The notes beneath the pieces are model-generated. The model had not been told where the DNA came from and made no database searches. It saw nothing but the letters and a program-made list of their open reading frames with translations. DNA of 64,000 bases from Alphaproteobacteria bacterium (GTDB lineage: Bacteria; Pseudomonadota; Alphaproteobacteria; Puniceispirillales; UBA1172), in assembly GCA_016778985.1 (NCBI GenBank), contig JADHOM010000010.1:1-64000 (forward strand), given 5' to 3'. Positions 48,044 through 57,512 of this stretch are shown here, one piece after another. A program made the translations under genes and the position numbers. Every line of letters starts with the position of its first letter. Within the stretch, counting starts at the first letter, position 1.

Positions 48044-48959
48044 CTATGTCTCCATCAGGCTTTTGCATTAATACGGTCATCCAGTCACCAACTGGCAGGC
48101 TTTCGACATGCACGAGGCCGACAGCCAGATGGGCGGCAATAACATCATCAGCATGTTTAAGATTGAGACCTGAAAGGATAATCTTACCGCCATCACGCAG
48201 CGCCTTTGCCGCATCTGCCGCCATTGTGATCAATGGGCTTGGAAGGATATTTGCCATAACCAAATCAAAGGGTGCATGGTCATGGATATAAGGCGAGTCA
48301 TAGCCATCAGACAGCCCGCACGTAATCTGCTTATCGGTTTTATTATGTTTAATATTTTCCACCATTACCGTCACCGCAACTGGATCATTATCAACGGCTA
48401 TAATCTGGCTTCTGGGGTCAAGTTTTGCTGCCGCAATAGCAAGAATACCGCTACCTGAGCCAATATCAGCAATTTTTGGGGCATGAGGCGTTTGAATATG
48501 CGTCTCAACAAGCAAAATACAGCCCTGTGTTGTGGCATGATTACCAGTCCCAAATGCCATGCCCGCATCGAGATGAACACCAATTTTACCGTCAGGAACA
48601 GGATCAGTGATATGGGTGCCATAAATCCAAAACCGACCTATTTCTAGGGGCTTCATATCCATCCAGTTCTTTTGCAGCCAATCAATATTGGGCATAACGC
48701 TAACCACTGGCGGCGTTGCGGCCATTCCGAAATCAGCTGTGAGCGTTTCGACAGCCATGTCGAGCCTGTTCTGGTCAGGTGGAGTTTGGCAAATCAGCAC
48801 TACATCCCATGGCTTATCATCTTGCTCATCATCTTGCGTATCATTTTGCTTATGGGTCATGCTGATGGTAACGGCATCTGAGGCGGCAATCAGAATCTCA
48901 CCAGCGATATCCTGATCGCCGGTTAGCTGTAACCTGACTTGCCATAAATCTGCACTCAT
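48036..48959 (-). CDS. prmA: Ribosomal protein L11 methyltransferase with acidic insertion
   Basis: This 307-residue enzyme trimethylates L11. The SAM-binding core has HLDAGMAFGTGNHATTQGC and IADIGSGSGILAIAA. A substrate motif follows (MANILPSPLITMA, in place of the usual N-I-L-A-x-P-L), and then GGKIILSGL. In the N-terminal domain an acidic insertion (KQNDTQDDEQDDKPWD, around residues 36-51) is encoded by a 12-base tandem repeat. The start lies in an ATGA overlap with uvrD. Confidence 0.93.
   Translation of the reverse strand: MSADLWQVRLQLTGDQDIAGEILIAASDAVTISMTHKQNDTQDDEQDDKPWDVVLICQTPPDQNRLDMAVETLTADFGMAATPPVVSVMPNIDWLQKNWMDMKPLEIGRFWIYGTHITDPVPDGKIGVHLDAGMAFGTGNHATTQGCILLVETHIQTPHAPKIADIGSGSGILAIAAAKLDPRSQIIAVDNDPVAVTVMVENIKHNKTDKQITCGLSDGYDSPYIHDHAPFDLVMANILPSPLITMAADAAKALRDGGKIILSGLNLKHADDVIAAHLAVGLVHVESLPVGDWMTVLMQKPDGDIDG
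48816..48851 (-). repeat. 12-base tandem repeat inside prmA
   Basis: Three copies of about ATCATCTTGCTC (plus strand, 12-base period, starts 48816, 48828 and 48840) encode three rounds of a QND/QDD tetrapeptide, an in-frame expansion. Confidence 0.9.
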
Positions 48960-51241
48960 GACTGTTCCGTTCTTTCAACAAAGCTTGCAACCAGCTTTTT
49001 CTCACCCGCTTTATCAAAGGCGATGGTCAACTTATCACCCTCAACGGATACCACATTGCCATTCCCAAACTTGAGATGAAAGACCCGATCGCCGGGTGAG
49101 TAATCACTATGACCGGTTAATCCAGCAGTCTGCTCATTAGGTGCTTTAGATGGCAGAAATCCAGTCTGGCGTCGCGCCCGCAATCGCGCCCAGCCAGGGC
49201 CATATCCACCAGCAGCAGAAGGTGTTGGCAGTGTATCAAATACTCCTGGGCGTGCTGTCCCTGATGCCATGCCCTGTTCGCTTTCTTCGACTAAATGCTC
49301 TTGCGGTAATTCGGCTAAGAACCGTGACGGGATACCGCTTTGCCATAGACCGTGAACACGCCGACTTGAGGCATAGGAGATATAAAGCTGTTTACGGGCG
49401 CGGGTAATACCAACATAAGCAAGGCGACGTTCTTCCTCTAGGCCAGAAGCGCCTTTTTCATCTAATGTCCGCTGTGATGGAAATGCCCCCTCCTCCCAGC
49501 AAGGCAGAAAAACGACGTTAAACTCAAGCCCCTTAGCGGCATGTAATGTCATCAGCATGACCTCACCGCCTTGGTTGGTGTTATCACCATCCATGACAAG
49601 CGAAATATGTTCAAGAAAGCCTTGCAGATTGTCAAAATCATCCATTGCTGTAATGAGTTCTTTGAGGTTTTCCAACCGGCCTTCGGCATCTGGTGTCTTT
49701 TCCTTTTGCCACATGGCGGTATAGCCGGAATCGTCTAATACCTGCATAGCCAGTTCAGTATGCGGCAGGTGATCAATTTGGCGCCGCCAATGATTGACCA
49801 TATTGACAAACTGGCTAAGGCTATTGCGCGCCGCTGATTTTAATTCCGTGCCTGTCAGCATATGTTCAGCAGCTGCCAGCATCGGCAGCCCCTGCGCTCT
49901 GCTGGCATTGCGGACTAGGCTCACCGTTTTTGCGCCTAGCCCGCGTGTCGGAGTGTTAATAATGCGCTCAAAGGCCAAGTCATCTGCGGGCTGAACGATT
50001 AGCCGCAGATAGGCAATCGCATCTCGAATTTCCTGTCTTTCATAGAATTTCGCGCCAACAACCCGATACGGGATACCCAATTTGATGAATACCTCTTCAA
50101 ACTCTCTTGTCTGGTATCCAGCCCGCACGAGAACCGCCATTTCATCAGCTGAATAAGTGTCATAGCGGATCAGAGAGGCGATCTGATCAGCGACCGTACG
50201 GGCTTCGCTTGCGCCATCCCAAAAGCCATTAACGCGGACCTTCTCACCCTGAGCATCATCGGTATAAAGCGTTTTCCCCAAACGGCTTTCATTATGTGCA
50301 ATTAATCCTGATGCGGCGCCAAGAATATGGCCAGTTGAGCGATAATTTTCTTCAAGGCGAATGGTCTCGGCCTCTGGATAAATCTCAGGAAAACGCAACA
50401 TATTCGTGACCTCAGCGCCGCGCCACCCATAGATGGATTGATCATCATCACCAACACAGCAAAGATTGCGAGATTTTTGCGATAACAGGCTGAGCCACAA
50501 ATACTGTGAGACATTGGTATCCTGATACTCATCCACCATGACATGCGTGATACGTTGATGATAATCCGCCAGAATATCGGGATAGCTGTTGAAAATGGTC
50601 AGATTGTGAAGCAACAAATCACCAAAATCACAGGCATTGAGATCGCATAGGCGTTGCTGATATTGCTGATAGATATCGGCCCCATTACCCTCGATCAAAT
50701 TGCTAGCATCGGCGAGACTAACCTTATCAGGGGTCAGGCCCTTATCTTTCCAGCGACTGATCATGCCCAATACCATCCGCGGAGGATGCCTTTTGGTATC
50801 AATACCATTAATTTCCATGATTTGTTTGATCAATCGCAACTGATCATCGGTATCCAGTATGGTGAAGTTTGATTTTAATCCCACACATTCCGCATGCCGC
50901 CGCAATATTTTAGCTGCTAGCGCATGAAACGTGCCAAACCAGACCTGTTCTACCATTGGCCCGATCATGTTGGCGACACGCTCTTTCATTTCACGCGCTG
51001 CCTTATTGGTAAAGGTCACGGCGAGAATATTCCAAGGTTTTGCTCGGCCTGTTGCAATCAAATTAGCAAGGCGGCTGGTCAAAACGCGCGTCTTTCCGGT
51101 GCCAGCACCTGATAGCACAAGTAACGGGCCGTCGAGATGCTGAACAGCCATTTTCTGTTGCGCGTTCAAGCCTTCTAGCCAAGGCGCTTGGGCGGACATC
51201 TCAGGCGGTTGGTCAGGGGATTGGGATAAATCATTTTGCAT
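48956..51241 (-). CDS. uvrD: DNA helicase UvrD/PcrA
   Basis: This 761-residue superfamily 1A helicase acts in nucleotide excision and mismatch repair. Walker A is GAGTGKTRVL at 45-54, and FTNKAAREMKERV, Walker B region MVDEYQDTN, GDDDQSIYGWRGA and LEENYRST follow. The C-terminal motifs are LMTLHAAKGLEF and YVGITRARKQL. The last 50 residues form the Tudor-like domain (GDRVFHLKFGNGNVVSVEGDK) that contacts RNA polymerase in relatives. It is the first gene of the uvrD-prmA-pepP unit, divergent from mlaA. Confidence 0.96.
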   Translation of the reverse strand: MQNDLSQSPDQPPEMSAQAPWLEGLNAQQKMAVQHLDGPLLVLSGAGTGKTRVLTSRLANLIATGRAKPWNILAVTFTNKAAREMKERVANMIGPMVEQVWFGTFHALAAKILRRHAECVGLKSNFTILDTDDQLRLIKQIMEINGIDTKRHPPRMVLGMISRWKDKGLTPDKVSLADASNLIEGNGADIYQQYQQRLCDLNACDFGDLLLHNLTIFNSYPDILADYHQRITHVMVDEYQDTNVSQYLWLSLLSQKSRNLCCVGDDDQSIYGWRGAEVTNMLRFPEIYPEAETIRLEENYRSTGHILGAASGLIAHNESRLGKTLYTDDAQGEKVRVNGFWDGASEARTVADQIASLIRYDTYSADEMAVLVRAGYQTREFEEVFIKLGIPYRVVGAKFYERQEIRDAIAYLRLIVQPADDLAFERIINTPTRGLGAKTVSLVRNASRAQGLPMLAAAEHMLTGTELKSAARNSLSQFVNMVNHWRRQIDHLPHTELAMQVLDDSGYTAMWQKEKTPDAEGRLENLKELITAMDDFDNLQGFLEHISLVMDGDNTNQGGEVMLMTLHAAKGLEFNVVFLPCWEEGAFPSQRTLDEKGASGLEEERRLAYVGITRARKQLYISYASSRRVHGLWQSGIPSRFLAELPQEHLVEESEQGMASGTARPGVFDTLPTPSAAGGYGPGWARLRARRQTGFLPSKAPNEQTAGLTGHSDYSPGDRVFHLKFGNGNVVSVEGDKLTIAFDKAGEKKLVASFVERTEQS

Positions 51242-51359
51242 GACCGATTCCTAGCACGAAGGCGGACAAATGAATAGATCAGCTTAATCAAATTTTCCAT
51301 GCTAAGCCCAGCAAACCTCTAGCCAAACCCATGCTTAAAGACAAATCCTGCTTATAACT

Positions 51360-51387
51360 TTGACTTTCCACTAACTTATCATAAAAT
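51360..51387 (+). promoter_or_regulatory. Sigma70-type promoter of mlaA
   Basis: TTGACT at 51360-51365 and TAAAAT at 51382-51387, separated by 16 bases, place the start point at about 51394. The ATG is at 51395, so the transcript is expected to be leaderless or nearly so. Confidence 0.6.
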
Positions 51388-51394
51388 GTAGATC

Positions 51395-52141
51395 ATGAAA
51401 GCATTGTCAAAAATATGTGGTTTAAGGATATCTGCGCTGATCGTTGTTGTCGCATTGAGTGGCTGTACCACAGCCCCAAATGACAGATTTACCGAAAACC
51501 GCGATCCTTATGAAAATACAAACCGTAAGGTCTTTGCTTTCAATACGAAGGTGGATGATTACGTTATCGAACCTGCGGCCAAAGCATATCTGCAACTACC
51601 TGATCGTGGGCAAATGATGCTTACTAATTTTGCCGGTTGGACTAGCCTGCCGTCAACGGCGGTAAACTCGACCATGCAGGGTGATGTTGAAAATGCCGCG
51701 ATCGGCACATTTGAGTTTTTGATTAATGGATTAACGCTTGGCTTTGCTGACCTAACAGGTGATGTTGATACTCCGCGCCGCACCAATTTTGATGATACCC
51801 TTAGTTATTATAACATTGGGCAAGGGTCTTATGTGGTGTTGCCGCTGCTTGGCCCGGGCACAGTCAGAAGCCATTCAGGATTTGTTGTTGATAGCATAAC
51901 TAATCCCCTGAATTTCGCCGCAACACCAGCTGCTGCTAATATAACCGCTGTCAATACCCCTGTTCGTGTAGTGACTTTTCGCGGCAATAACTTTGAATAT
52001 ATAAATGAGGTGAAATACCAATCTCTAGATGCCTATGCCCGAACGCGATCAATCTATTTACAATATGATTATGCCAATGAAATTGATGCCAGCGAGAATT
52101 ACGAAGATGAGTTCGACAGCTTCATTGAAACCTTGGAATAA
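51395..52141 (+). CDS. mlaA: MlaA (VacJ) family outer membrane lipoprotein
   Basis: This 248-residue lipoprotein has a signal peptide ending in the lipobox LSGC (Cys at residue 24). The MlaA domain follows: DPYENTNRKVFAFNTKVDDYVIEPAAKAY, and then the block ending in GxGSYVVLPLLGPGTVRSHSGFVVDSITNPL. MlaA removes mislocalised phospholipids from the outer leaflet of the outer membrane and passes them to MlaC. The latter is encoded next. No ribosome binding site is seen before the ATG, in line with the promoter position. The C-terminus is acidic. Confidence 0.93.
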   Translation: MKALSKICGLRISALIVVVALSGCTTAPNDRFTENRDPYENTNRKVFAFNTKVDDYVIEPAAKAYLQLPDRGQMMLTNFAGWTSLPSTAVNSTMQGDVENAAIGTFEFLINGLTLGFADLTGDVDTPRRTNFDDTLSYYNIGQGSYVVLPLLGPGTVRSHSGFVVDSITNPLNFAATPAAANITAVNTPVRVVTFRGNNFEYINEVKYQSLDAYARTRSIYLQYDYANEIDASENYEDEFDSFIETLE

Positions 52142-52142
52142 A

Positions 52143-52796
52143 ATGCACCGTCATTTACACATATGCCGCGATGCAATAATGCGGATATTAGTCGGTCTTG
52201 CGCTTGGCTTTATGCTGACTAGCGCCGCTTATGCAGATAGAACAGACGAAGCGGCAAAAATGATTGAGACGCTGGTCGCAGAAATACAAGATATCGCCGC
52301 TACTGTCACCATAGGTGATTATATTTACAAACAATCTGATGATATTATTGATCGTTACTTCAAATATGAAACCCTAGCCAGCTTTACTATTGGGCCCTAT
52401 TGGCGCAAAGCTAGTGATGCTCAAAGACAACGCTATCTCAAAACATTTCGCGCCGTTGTTGTTGAACAAGCGGCAAATAATTTTGATTATTTCAGGTCAC
52501 TAGAATATCATTTTCAGTCGTCGGAGAAAAAGGGTGAAAATTGGATAATCGTAAACGGCATTGTTCATGATAAAACCGGAAAATATCCAGATGCTGCGAT
52601 CTCTTGGCGGATAAATGATATGCCAGGTCAAGACCTCTATATCTTTGATCTGAGCTTTGAAAACGTCTCTATGATCTTAACCCAAAAAGATGAGAACATG
52701 GCTGTCATCAGACAAAACAAGGGCAATCTAGATGCCTTGATTGATCTGCTGGCAAAACGCAGTGAGGAGCTTCGGCAAGCCCGTTTAAGAAATTAG
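52143..52796 (+). CDS. mlaC: MlaC-type phospholipid-binding protein
   Basis: This 217-residue MlaC/Ttg2D protein is the periplasmic shuttle that carries phospholipid between MlaA and the inner membrane MlaFEDB transporter. A signal peptide ([19 protein letters not shown], from residue 13) ends at AYA. The domain has [37 protein letters not shown] and then [22 protein letters not shown]. The ATG at 52143 is one base after the mlaA stop; starting at 52179 would give a more usual signal peptide. Its stop overlaps that of the convergent ettA gene. Confidence 0.92.
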   Translation: MHRHLHICRDAIMRILVGLALGFMLTSAAYADRTDEAAKMIETLVAEIQDIAATVTIGDYIYKQSDDIIDRYFKYETLASFTIGPYWRKASDAQRQRYLKTFRAVVVEQAANNFDYFRSLEYHFQSSEKKGENWIIVNGIVHDKTGKYPDAAISWRINDMPGQDLYIFDLSFENVSMILTQKDENMAVIRQNKGNLDALIDLLAKRSEELRQARLRN

Positions 52797-54472
52797 CGCG
52801 AAATGGGCTTATACTTAATCCGCGTTGGTTGGTCGGCCTCTGCCCCAAGTCGGCGCTTCCTGTCTTCTTCATAGGATTGCCAGTTGCCTTCAAACCACTC
52901 AACGTGGCTATCGCCTTCAAACGCCAAAATATGCGTTGCAATGCGATCAAGAAACCACCTGTCATGGGTAATGACAACCGCGCATCCACCAAACTCTAGC
53001 AAAGCCTCTTCCAATGATCGTAAGGTATCAACATCGAGATCATTTGTCGGCTCATCGAGCAGTAACAAGTTACAACCAGATTTTAGCATCCGAGCCAAAT
53101 GCACACGGTTTCTTTCCCCGCCAGATAACTGACCGACACGCTTTTGCTGATCACCGCCCTTAAAATTAAACTGACCGACATAGGCGCGTGAGGATACGGT
53201 GCGCTTGCCCAGCGTAATTTCATCCAAGCCATCAGAGACCACTTCCCACACCGTTTTGTCGTCAGGCAGGGCATCACGCGATTGATCCACATACGCCATG
53301 ACAACAGTCTCACCAATTTTAAGCTCACCATTATCAGGTTTATCTTGGCCGGTAATCATCCGGAATAAAGTTGTTTTACCAGCACCGTTCGGGCCGACAA
53401 CACCAACAATTCCACCTGGCGGCAGACGAAACTCTAAATCATCAATGAGCAATTTCTCACCAAAGGCTTTTGAGATATGCTCTCCTTCTAGGACAACATT
53501 ACCTAATCTAGGCCCAGGTGGGATGGTAATTTTTGCGGTTTCACTAACACTTTCATTTTGCTCTTCAAGCAATCTTTCATAAGCCGTTAAGCGCGCTTTT
53601 GATTTGGCTTGCCGCGCTTTCGGGGCTGATCGCACCCATTCTAATTCCCGCGCCAAGGTTTTAATTCTGGCCTCTTCGCTTCGCCCTTCTTGTTGCAGGC
53701 GTTTCTGCTTTTGCTCTAGCCAACTAGAATAATTGCCTTCAAACGGGATGCCTTGCCCACGATCGAGTTCTAGTATCCAGCCTGCCACTTCATCGAGGAA
53801 ATAGCGGTCGTGAGTGATGGTGACAACCGTGCCGGCAAAGTCTTTCAAAAACCGCTGTAACCAAGCCACTGATTCAGCGTCTAAATGGTTAGTAGGTTCA
53901 TCCAATAAAAGCATATCAGGTGCGCTCAATAACAACTGGCATAAGGCCACACGGCGTTTTTCACCACCTGATAAATTAGTCACCTCCCAATCAGATGGTG
54001 GCAGCCGCAAGGCATCCATAGCAATCGCCGCTTTACGTTCCAAATCCCAAGCATCAGCAGCATCAATTTTTTCTTGTAATTCGCCTTGCTCCTCAATTAG
54101 CGCATTCATTTCATCATCGCTCATCTCTTCACCAAACTTAGCACTTATCTCATTAAACCGATCTATAAGCGTCTTTTTTTCACCCATCCCAAGCATGACG
54201 TTATCAAGTACATTGAGGCTGTTATCCAGTTCAGGCTCTTGCGGCAAATAGCCAACTTTCAGACCATCAGCTGCCCATGCCTCACCTTGATACTCGGTTT
54301 CAATACCTGCCATGATACGCAACAAGGTTGATTTACCAGCACCATTAATACCGAGAACACCAATTTTAGCCCCAGGTAAAAACGATAGCGATATATTTTT
54401 GAGCACCTCTTTGCCACCTGGCCAAGCCTTGCTCAAACGACTCATAGTATACACATATTGCGGGTTGGACAT
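52793..54472 (-). CDS. ettA: Energy-dependent translational throttle protein EttA
   Basis: This 559-residue ABC-F ATPase acts on the ribosomal E site in response to ATP/ADP ratio. It opens [22 protein letters not shown] and has two cassettes: Walker [10 protein letters not shown] with [17 protein letters not shown] and [12 protein letters not shown], then GPNGAGKTT with [16 protein letters not shown] and [12 protein letters not shown]. The arm and linker ([22 protein letters not shown]) are typical of EttA. The ATG at 54472 follows GTGAGG; the GTG at 54487 is an unlikely start. Its stop overlaps that of mlaC. Confidence 0.95.
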   Translation of the reverse strand: MSNPQYVYTMSRLSKAWPGGKEVLKNISLSFLPGAKIGVLGINGAGKSTLLRIMAGIETEYQGEAWAADGLKVGYLPQEPELDNSLNVLDNVMLGMGEKKTLIDRFNEISAKFGEEMSDDEMNALIEEQGELQEKIDAADAWDLERKAAIAMDALRLPPSDWEVTNLSGGEKRRVALCQLLLSAPDMLLLDEPTNHLDAESVAWLQRFLKDFAGTVVTITHDRYFLDEVAGWILELDRGQGIPFEGNYSSWLEQKQKRLQQEGRSEEARIKTLARELEWVRSAPKARQAKSKARLTAYERLLEEQNESVSETAKITIPPGPRLGNVVLEGEHISKAFGEKLLIDDLEFRLPPGGIVGVVGPNGAGKTTLFRMITGQDKPDNGELKIGETVVMAYVDQSRDALPDDKTVWEVVSDGLDEITLGKRTVSSRAYVGQFNFKGGDQQKRVGQLSGGERNRVHLARMLKSGCNLLLLDEPTNDLDVDTLRSLEEALLEFGGCAVVITHDRWFLDRIATHILAFEGDSHVEWFEGNWQSYEEDRKRRLGAEADQPTRIKYKPISR

Positions 54473-54639
54473 GGGGTATTGCCTCACAGTTTTTCAAACA
54501 ATAAAAATACACACCTGATGTAGCATGAAATTCTTGCCTTATCCATAGTCTCACTGATCTATTCGCATTCGACACCCTATTCGCTTTTGACGTGAAGGAT
54601 GTCATGCGCTATTCATAATGGGAGAGGAGAAAGAGCAAG

Positions 54640-54966
54640 ATGTTTGGCTGGCCAGTTGGATTAATTTTACTTGATAGCGCGTTTGCTGTGGCCATGTGGA
54701 TATGTCTAGGCCGCTTCTTCCTTGGTATAGCCTTACATAATAATTCCAGCTTTATCATGATGCGCTGGCTGGTACAGGCGAGCACGCCATTGGTCAATGC
54801 TGGAAACCGCATTTGCCCCAGAGAAATTCCTGAAAAACTGCGCCCTTTATATGCTGGTTTTGTTGTTTTGATTATTCGATTTTATGTATTTCCAATGATA
54901 ATCGGCTATCAGGTAGATGGATTAGGCGATTTTCCATTAGAGAAAACCGTTCTTAATTTATTTTGA
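54640..54966 (+). CDS. Small membrane protein, YggT-like
   Basis: This 108-residue protein has three hydrophobic segments: LILLDSAFAVAMWICLGRFFLG, a short segment and FVVLIIRFYVFPMIIG. The central RWLVQASTPLVNAGNRICPREIPEKLRPL recalls one half of a YggT protein (the R-x-x-x-x-x-T-x-P-x-L pattern), a family linked to turgor and division. The resemblance is partial and the function is open. The start has GGAGAGG well upstream. It is convergent, six bases from the next gene. Confidence 0.6.
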   Translation: MFGWPVGLILLDSAFAVAMWICLGRFFLGIALHNNSSFIMMRWLVQASTPLVNAGNRICPREIPEKLRPLYAGFVVLIIRFYVFPMIIGYQVDGLGDFPLEKTVLNLF

Positions 54967-54972
54967 AGGCGG

Positions 54973-55380
54973 CTATTCTGACAGCCCCGGTGTGAGCGTA
55001 AATGCTGCCCCTTGCTCTGGGGTAAGCGTTGCTATGACATGCACACTCGCCTGATCAGGCGATATTTTTATTACCGTAATCTGACCTGTATCATCCGTAA
55101 AAGCCATGATAGTCGCGCCATCACCAGCACTGGCAAGGCCGGTTAGCGATAATCCATCAGGAAACCGAAGATCAGCGGTCTGATCGGTCGATTGTGAGCT
55201 GCCGCCAATTTGGGTTGCGAGACCATAAAACAACAAGCCGATGCCAATAATGATCAGTAATGACATTATCTTGACAGCAGTTTTTACTGGCTTCAACCAT
55301 GCCGGTTCAGTATAGGGCATAGCATCTTCTGCTGACCTATTTGGATTTTCGGGCTGGTGATTTTTATCACTTGGGTGCAT
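54973..55380 (-). CDS. Single-span membrane protein of unknown function
   Basis: This 135-residue protein has a polar N-terminus (about 30 residues) and one membrane segment (IMSLLIIIGIGLLFYGLAT). A small periplasmic beta domain follows (LSLTGLASAGDGATIMAFTDDTGQITVIKI). It resembles alphaproteobacterial DUF6476 proteins in layout, but I cannot confirm that by eye. It is divergent from rluD with only ten bases between starts. GAGGA precedes its ATG, while rluD has none. Confidence 0.6.
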   Translation of the reverse strand: MHPSDKNHQPENPNRSAEDAMPYTEPAWLKPVKTAVKIMSLLIIIGIGLLFYGLATQIGGSSQSTDQTADLRFPDGLSLTGLASAGDGATIMAFTDDTGQITVIKISPDQASVHVIATLTPEQGAAFTLTPGLSE

Positions 55381-55390
55381 ATTTCCTCAC

Positions 55391-56440
55391 ATGAATAATA
55401 CATTAACCACATTGACACTTACCGTAGCCGAGGACGCGACGCAAGATCGCATTGATCGTTGGCTATCGGAAAGCTGCCTGAAATTAAGTCAGGATGAGCA
55501 TCAGCCAGATCATTCTGCCTATGCCGGATTATCGCGCTCACGGCTGAAAGCCTTGATCCTTGATGGTATGGTTAGCGCCAATGATAAGGTGATTACCAAT
55601 CCATCAGCATCTATTCAGGCGGGGACAACTTATACCATCACAATACCTGAGACGGTTTCAGCCACCCCAAAAGGAGAGGATATTCCGCTTAATATTCTCT
55701 TTGAAGATAGCCATATCATCATCATTAACAAACCGGCGGGAATGGTTGTTCACCCTGCCCCAGGGTCTATGCAAGGCACGTTAGTCAATGCGCTGATTTC
55801 CCATTGTGGTGACAGTTTAACCGGAATTGGCGGGGAGCAACGGCCAGGCATTGTCCATCGCCTAGACAAAGACACCAGCGGGGTTATGGTGGCGGCTAAA
55901 ACTGCGGTTGCCCATCAAAACCTGTCTAGTATGTTTGCTGCCCATGATCTGACAAGGCGCTATACCGCTCTGACTTGGGGGATCATAAAAAGCCGTGAGC
56001 AAACGATAGATGCGTCAATCAACAGAAATGCTCGTGACCGCAAAAAAATGGCCGTCATGGCAAATGGTCGTCATGCTGTCACTCATGTCACCGTTAAGCG
56101 GATATTGCCGCCCTTGGCGTCGGTCGCGGAATGTCAGCTGGAAACTGGCCGCACACATCAGATCCGTGTCCATATGGCGCATATTGGTCATGGGATTATT
56201 GGTGATCCCACCTATGGCCGAGCTATGCGCTCAGGCCAGATGCCAGACAATGCCCTGCGTGAGGCGTTGAGTTATCTGCGGGCTTTCCCGCGGCAGGCCT
56301 TACATGCCAGTCATTTAGGCTTTGATCATCCTATCTCCGGTCAGCCGATGGAGTTTGATACTGATTTGCCTGATGATATGGCTAATCTGATGCAAGGGCT
56401 CGAGGTTCGCATTACCGATCGCGGCAAGCTAGAGCAATAG
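55391..56440 (+). CDS. rluD: 23S rRNA pseudouridine synthase, RluD-like
   Basis: This 349-residue RluA-family enzyme makes pseudouridines in helix 69 of 23S rRNA. The N-terminal S4 domain (about 20-85) is split by a short His/Asp/Glu-rich insertion. The catalytic block is GIVHRLDKDTSGVMV, with Asp159. NKPAGMVVHPAPG, the ECQLETGRTHQIRVHMAHIGHGIIGDPTYG block and the C-terminal RQALHASHLGFDHP all match the family. It precedes rpoH, with 100 bases and a hairpin between. Confidence 0.93.
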   Translation: MNNTLTTLTLTVAEDATQDRIDRWLSESCLKLSQDEHQPDHSAYAGLSRSRLKALILDGMVSANDKVITNPSASIQAGTTYTITIPETVSATPKGEDIPLNILFEDSHIIIINKPAGMVVHPAPGSMQGTLVNALISHCGDSLTGIGGEQRPGIVHRLDKDTSGVMVAAKTAVAHQNLSSMFAAHDLTRRYTALTWGIIKSREQTIDASINRNARDRKKMAVMANGRHAVTHVTVKRILPPLASVAECQLETGRTHQIRVHMAHIGHGIIGDPTYGRAMRSGQMPDNALREALSYLRAFPRQALHASHLGFDHPISGQPMEFDTDLPDDMANLMQGLEVRITDRGKLEQ

Positions 56441-56467
56441 ATTATTGTCATGCCTTTGATCAATATG

Positions 56468-56489
56468 GGCAAAAAGTCATATTTTTGCC
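56468..56489 (+). terminator. Hairpin after rluD, possible terminator
   Basis: GGCAAAAA (56468-56475) and TTTTTGCC (56482-56489) form an eight-base stem with a six-base loop. The T run is inside the stem rather than after it, so termination is possible but not certain. It lies just upstream of the rpoH promoter candidate. Confidence 0.45.
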
Positions 56490-56492
56490 GCC

Positions 56493-56521
56493 TTTACATC
56501 CGACAATAAACCACCCATATA
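56493..56521 (+). promoter_or_regulatory. Promoter candidate of rpoH
   Basis: TTTACA at 56493-56498 and CATATA at 56516-56521 are separated by 17 bases. The -10 is weak. The predicted start near 56528 would leave a leader of about 13 bases that includes AAAGGGG. Confidence 0.35.
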
Positions 56522-56540
56522 GGGATAAAGGGGCTATGCT

Positions 56541-57440
56541 ATGGCAGAAAAAAAATTACCATCTGTAATCGGGAACCTGACACCCGAAGGCAATTTGTCA
56601 CGCTATCTTGATGAGATTAAGCGGTTTCCAATGCTTTCGGCAGAGGATGAATATACCTTAGCCAAAAACTGGAGAGAAAATGATGATTTAGAGGCAGCGC
56701 ATAAGCTGGTAACAAGCCATTTGCGGCTAGTCGCTAAAATCGCTATGGGATATCGGGGATACGGCTTGCCAATGGGGGAATTGATTGCTGAAGGCAATCT
56801 GGGCATGATGCATGCGGTGAAACGGTTTGAGCCTGAAAAAGGCTTTCGGCTATCGACCTATGCCATGTGGTGGATCAGAGCCAGTATTCAAGAATATATC
56901 TTACGCTCATGGTCACTGGTCAAAATTGGCACGACAGCGGCACAGAAAAAACTGTTCTTCAATTTGCGCCGTATAAAAGGTGAGATTAAAGCCATTGATG
57001 ATGGCGATATGGAACCTGAACAGGTGACAGAAATTGCGCAACAACTCGATGTTCCCGAAATGGAAGTCATTAATATGAACCGCCGTCTGGGGTCAGGTGA
57101 TCATTCTCTCAATGCCTCGATTGGCGGTGATGGTGAGATTACGGAATGGCAAGACTGGCTAGAGGATGGGCGGGATAATCAAGAGATCACCTTTGCAGAA
57201 GCCGAAGAATATGACAGCAGACGACAATTGCTGGTGGCGGCAATGGATGAATTGAATGATCGCGAGGTTGAGATTATTAAAGCAAGGCGTCTATCTGATA
57301 CGCCGTTGACGCTGGAAGAATTATCACAACGGTTTGGAGTCAGCCGTGAACGTATCCGTCAGATCGAAAGCCGCGCTTTTGAAAAGCTCCAACTATCCGT
57401 GCGTGATCGCGCTATCGAATCCAACTTGATTGAACAATAA
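56541..57440 (+). CDS. rpoH: RNA polymerase heat shock sigma factor RpoH (sigma 32)
   Basis: This 299-residue group 3 sigma factor has region 1.2 (SRYLDEIKRFPMLSAEDEYTLAKNW), region 2 (AHKLVTSHLRLVAKIAMGYRGYGLPMGELIAEGNLGMMHAVKRFEP) and the core-binding FRLSTYAMWWIRASIQEYILRSWSLVKIGTTAAQKKLFFNLRR. The RpoH box Q-R-K-L-F-F-N-L-R appears as QKKLFFNLR. Region 4 (LTLEELSQRFGVSRERIRQIESRAFEKL) completes it. It directs heat shock transcription. AAAGGGG lies just before the ATG. Confidence 0.96.
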   Translation: MAEKKLPSVIGNLTPEGNLSRYLDEIKRFPMLSAEDEYTLAKNWRENDDLEAAHKLVTSHLRLVAKIAMGYRGYGLPMGELIAEGNLGMMHAVKRFEPEKGFRLSTYAMWWIRASIQEYILRSWSLVKIGTTAAQKKLFFNLRRIKGEIKAIDDGDMEPEQVTEIAQQLDVPEMEVINMNRRLGSGDHSLNASIGGDGEITEWQDWLEDGRDNQEITFAEAEEYDSRRQLLVAAMDELNDREVEIIKARRLSDTPLTLEELSQRFGVSRERIRQIESRAFEKLQLSVRDRAIESNLIEQ

Positions 57441-57457
57441 TCGGTGCTCCTTGCTTT

Positions 57458-57512
57458 AGGGATTCTTCAGGGATGCTTAAGGGATTCTTATGGGATGCTG
57501 AGGGGATGCTTA
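57458..57512. repeat. 11-base tandem repeat between rpoH and the methyltransferase gene
   Basis: Five imperfect copies of about AGGGATGCTTA with an 11-base period (starts 57458, 57469, 57480, 57491 and 57502). The repeat runs over the last codons of the methyltransferase gene, which stops at 57488. Confidence 0.85.
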
